In this document: positions 63,038-64,000 of the stretch, in pieces
Numbering within the stretch: the first letter of the stretch is position 1
Layout: each line of letters begins with the position of its first letter
Assembly (NCBI GenBank): GCA_012103575.1
Contig: WLWN01000001.1
Location: 1,420,538-1,484,537, forward strand
DNA from: Kiritimatiellia bacterium
Lineage (GTDB): Bacteria > Verrucomicrobiota > Kiritimatiellia > WLWN01
Length of the DNA stretch: 64,000 nucleotides
Direction: 5' to 3'
Position numbers and translations under genes: made by a program
The notes under the pieces: model-generated
Database searches by the model: none
What the model saw: the letters and a program-made list of their open reading frames with translations, nothing else
Told to the model about the DNA's origin: nothing

Positions 63038-63684
63038 TCGAGTGGATGGGGGTTCATATCCTGTCGCGACAGCCAGGCGGTATTTTCCTGACGCATTCTT
63101 TTTTCTTTTTCACTGTTGGAGGTAACAATATGGTCTTCTGAACATGGAAACCCTAATTGCTCTAATTCATAAAATAGATGCTTGGCTTCTCGGGGGTAGC
63201 TTTCCAATTTCTGGCGGGGATAAAATAACCGCATTAAACCTGAAGGTATCACCGGATCTATGCGATCTTTTTCATAGATCGCTACCCGTTTCACGATCCT
63301 CCAGCTCCCCTCCCTTTTTTCGAATAAATCAACAAAACGTAACCAAGCACTTAAATCTATCTCCTTTTCTGCTCCACGACTGGAGAGCAACACGTTGGTT
63401 TCCGTTACGGCTCGGTCCTCTTTCAGTTCAATGCGCGTATTGGCCATCACATGTTTTGATGCGCCCATCTTCGCCACACGTTTAATAAAGCCTTCTATAG
63501 CTCCGGAATAAAAGCTGACTGAAATGGTCGCTCCTTCATGAAAACAGGCCCGGAATTGTTCCCATTGCTGCTGATCTCGCGCGTAAGACCAAGCCGATAT
63601 AATCTCGGTTATTTCTTGTTTATCGATATGGGCCGCTAACACTTTTAATTTCTCTTCCGGCCATGAGGATATACTCCCTGTCAT
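63034..63684 (-). CDS. SnoaL/NTF2-like protein
   Basis: This 216-residue protein has an NTF2-like cone fold: DKQEITEIISAWSYARDQQQWEQFRACFHEGATISVSFYSG, then SKHVMANTRIELKEDRAVTETNVLL and LRFVDLFEKREGSWRIVKRVAIYEKD. Such SnoaL-type proteins act as cyclases, dehydratases or isomerases in polyketide pathways, and others have unknown roles. A good ribosome site (AGGAG) lies upstream of the ATG. It lies 39 bases after the thioesterase and overlaps the next gene by four bases, giving a three-gene tailoring operon upstream of the PKS. Confidence 0.75.
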   Translation of the reverse strand: MTGSISSWPEEKLKVLAAHIDKQEITEIISAWSYARDQQQWEQFRACFHEGATISVSFYSGAIEGFIKRVAKMGASKHVMANTRIELKEDRAVTETNVLLSSRGAEKEIDLSAWLRFVDLFEKREGSWRIVKRVAIYEKDRIDPVIPSGLMRLFYPRQKLESYPREAKHLFYELEQLGFPCSEDHIVTSNSEKEKRMRQENTAWLSRQDMNPHPLE

Positions 63685-63723
63685 AACTTTGTCTCCTTTT
63701 GGGATGCTCGCTATACGGATTGA

Positions 63724-63999
63724 TCAACCTTTTGGCAAAGGATCAATCATGAGTTTATCGGCGATCAACGCCGTCACGTTCTCGCCGGCCTGATCCTGGT
63801 GGATAAAGAAATGGTCGCCTTCGAAGACCTGCAGGCTAAAGGCTCGATTGGTTAATCGTTCCCAGTGCTTGCTTTCTGATAAGGTAACCCGGTCATCTTT
63901 TGAGCCATGTAAAGCGGTGATCGGCACCGACAGTTGGTGGTTTTTTTTGGGGAACCTATACGTGTCCACCAACCGTCCATCCGCTATCATCATCGGCAA
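63724..63999 (-). CDS. Type II thioesterase, C-terminal part (window edge)
   Basis: This fragment carries VPITALHGSKDDRVTLSESKHWERLT with the acidic catalytic residue and LQVFEGDHFFIHQDQ with the catalytic His, typical of RifR/GrsT-type editing thioesterases. Such enzymes remove stalled or wrong acyl groups from carrier proteins. The nucleophile Ser lies beyond the window. The edge position means its true start is not seen. Confidence 0.82.
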   Translation of the reverse strand: MPMMIADGRLVDTYRFPKKNHQLSVPITALHGSKDDRVTLSESKHWERLTNRAFSLQVFEGDHFFIHQDQAGENVTALIADKLMIDPLPKG

Positions 64000-64000
64000 G

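Noticed and set aside
1..64000. CRISPR array
   Set aside because: The tandem repeats seen are 7-8 base units or large dispersed elements. None show 25-40 base direct repeats with unique spacers.

Overview
The window looks like a chromosomal segment of a PVC-superphylum bacterium, most likely Kiritimatiellota or a relative. This is an inference from three things: a long secreted beta-helix protein of the choice-of-anchor Q style with a C-terminal Ca-binding repeat, a DksA/TraR protein without the usual zinc cysteines, and a bacterial DNA topoisomerase VI locus. GC content is moderate. Many reading frames are broken. Some breaks sit in homopolymer runs and could be sequencing error. Others (mobile-element insertions with target duplications, domain-sized deletions, in-frame stops) cannot be, and they point to a genome full of repeats that is eroding, as in a host-restricted symbiont.

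Region 1 (1-7.5 kb, minus strand) is housekeeping: hflX, miaA, lspA, a DksA-like gene, topoisomerase VI A and B (both broken), a lipoprotein and tRNA-Leu(UAA). A GxxExxY gene framed by 38-bp inverted repeats sits between top6B and top6A.

Region 2 (7.5-18.4 kb) is mixed: PIN-domain toxins, the beta-helix protein, a methyltransferase, a four-helix-bundle protein, a nucleotide-sugar dehydrogenase, SppA, an alpha/beta hydrolase, an MBL hydrolase and a family 5 uracil-DNA glycosylase. A 163-bp foldback mobile element (MITE) occurs five times between 3.5 and 25.7 kb. It carries 5-bp target duplications (7 bp in one copy) and interrupts top6A and the four-helix-bundle gene.

Region 3 (18.4-28 kb) is a graveyard of accessory genes: decayed toxin-antitoxin loci (RHH/RelE, HigBA), an apparently intact Doc locus, IS630, IS5 and IS1380 remnants, an EthD protein, a carbonic-anhydrase-like protein, and an integron-like attC site joining a SEC-C gene to a second cassette-like ORF.

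Region 4 (28-64 kb, minus strand) is a large modular polyketide synthase with no acyltransferase domain, so it is of trans-AT type. In transcription order: type II thioesterase (edge), SnoaL-like protein, PEP-utilising mobile-domain protein, cytochrome P450 stub cut by an IS630 copy, then PKS gene 1 (KS1-cMT-ACP; KS2-DH-KR-cMT-ACP; KS3-KR//KS4 remnant-DH-ACP; KS5-ACP) and PKS gene 2 (KS6-DH-KR-ACP; KS7-DH-KR-ACP; truncated KS8-ACP; KS0-ACP-TE). No AT gene and no NRPS module is in the window. Gene 1 has lost an ACP plus nearly a whole KS in frame. Gene 2 has lost the active-site half of KS8. A 7-bp tandem repeat after several KS domains has exactly four units where the frame is kept and a different length where it is broken. 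The assembly line appears to have been shaped by microrepeat slippage and recombination, and as read here it is unlikely to make its original product from this copy.
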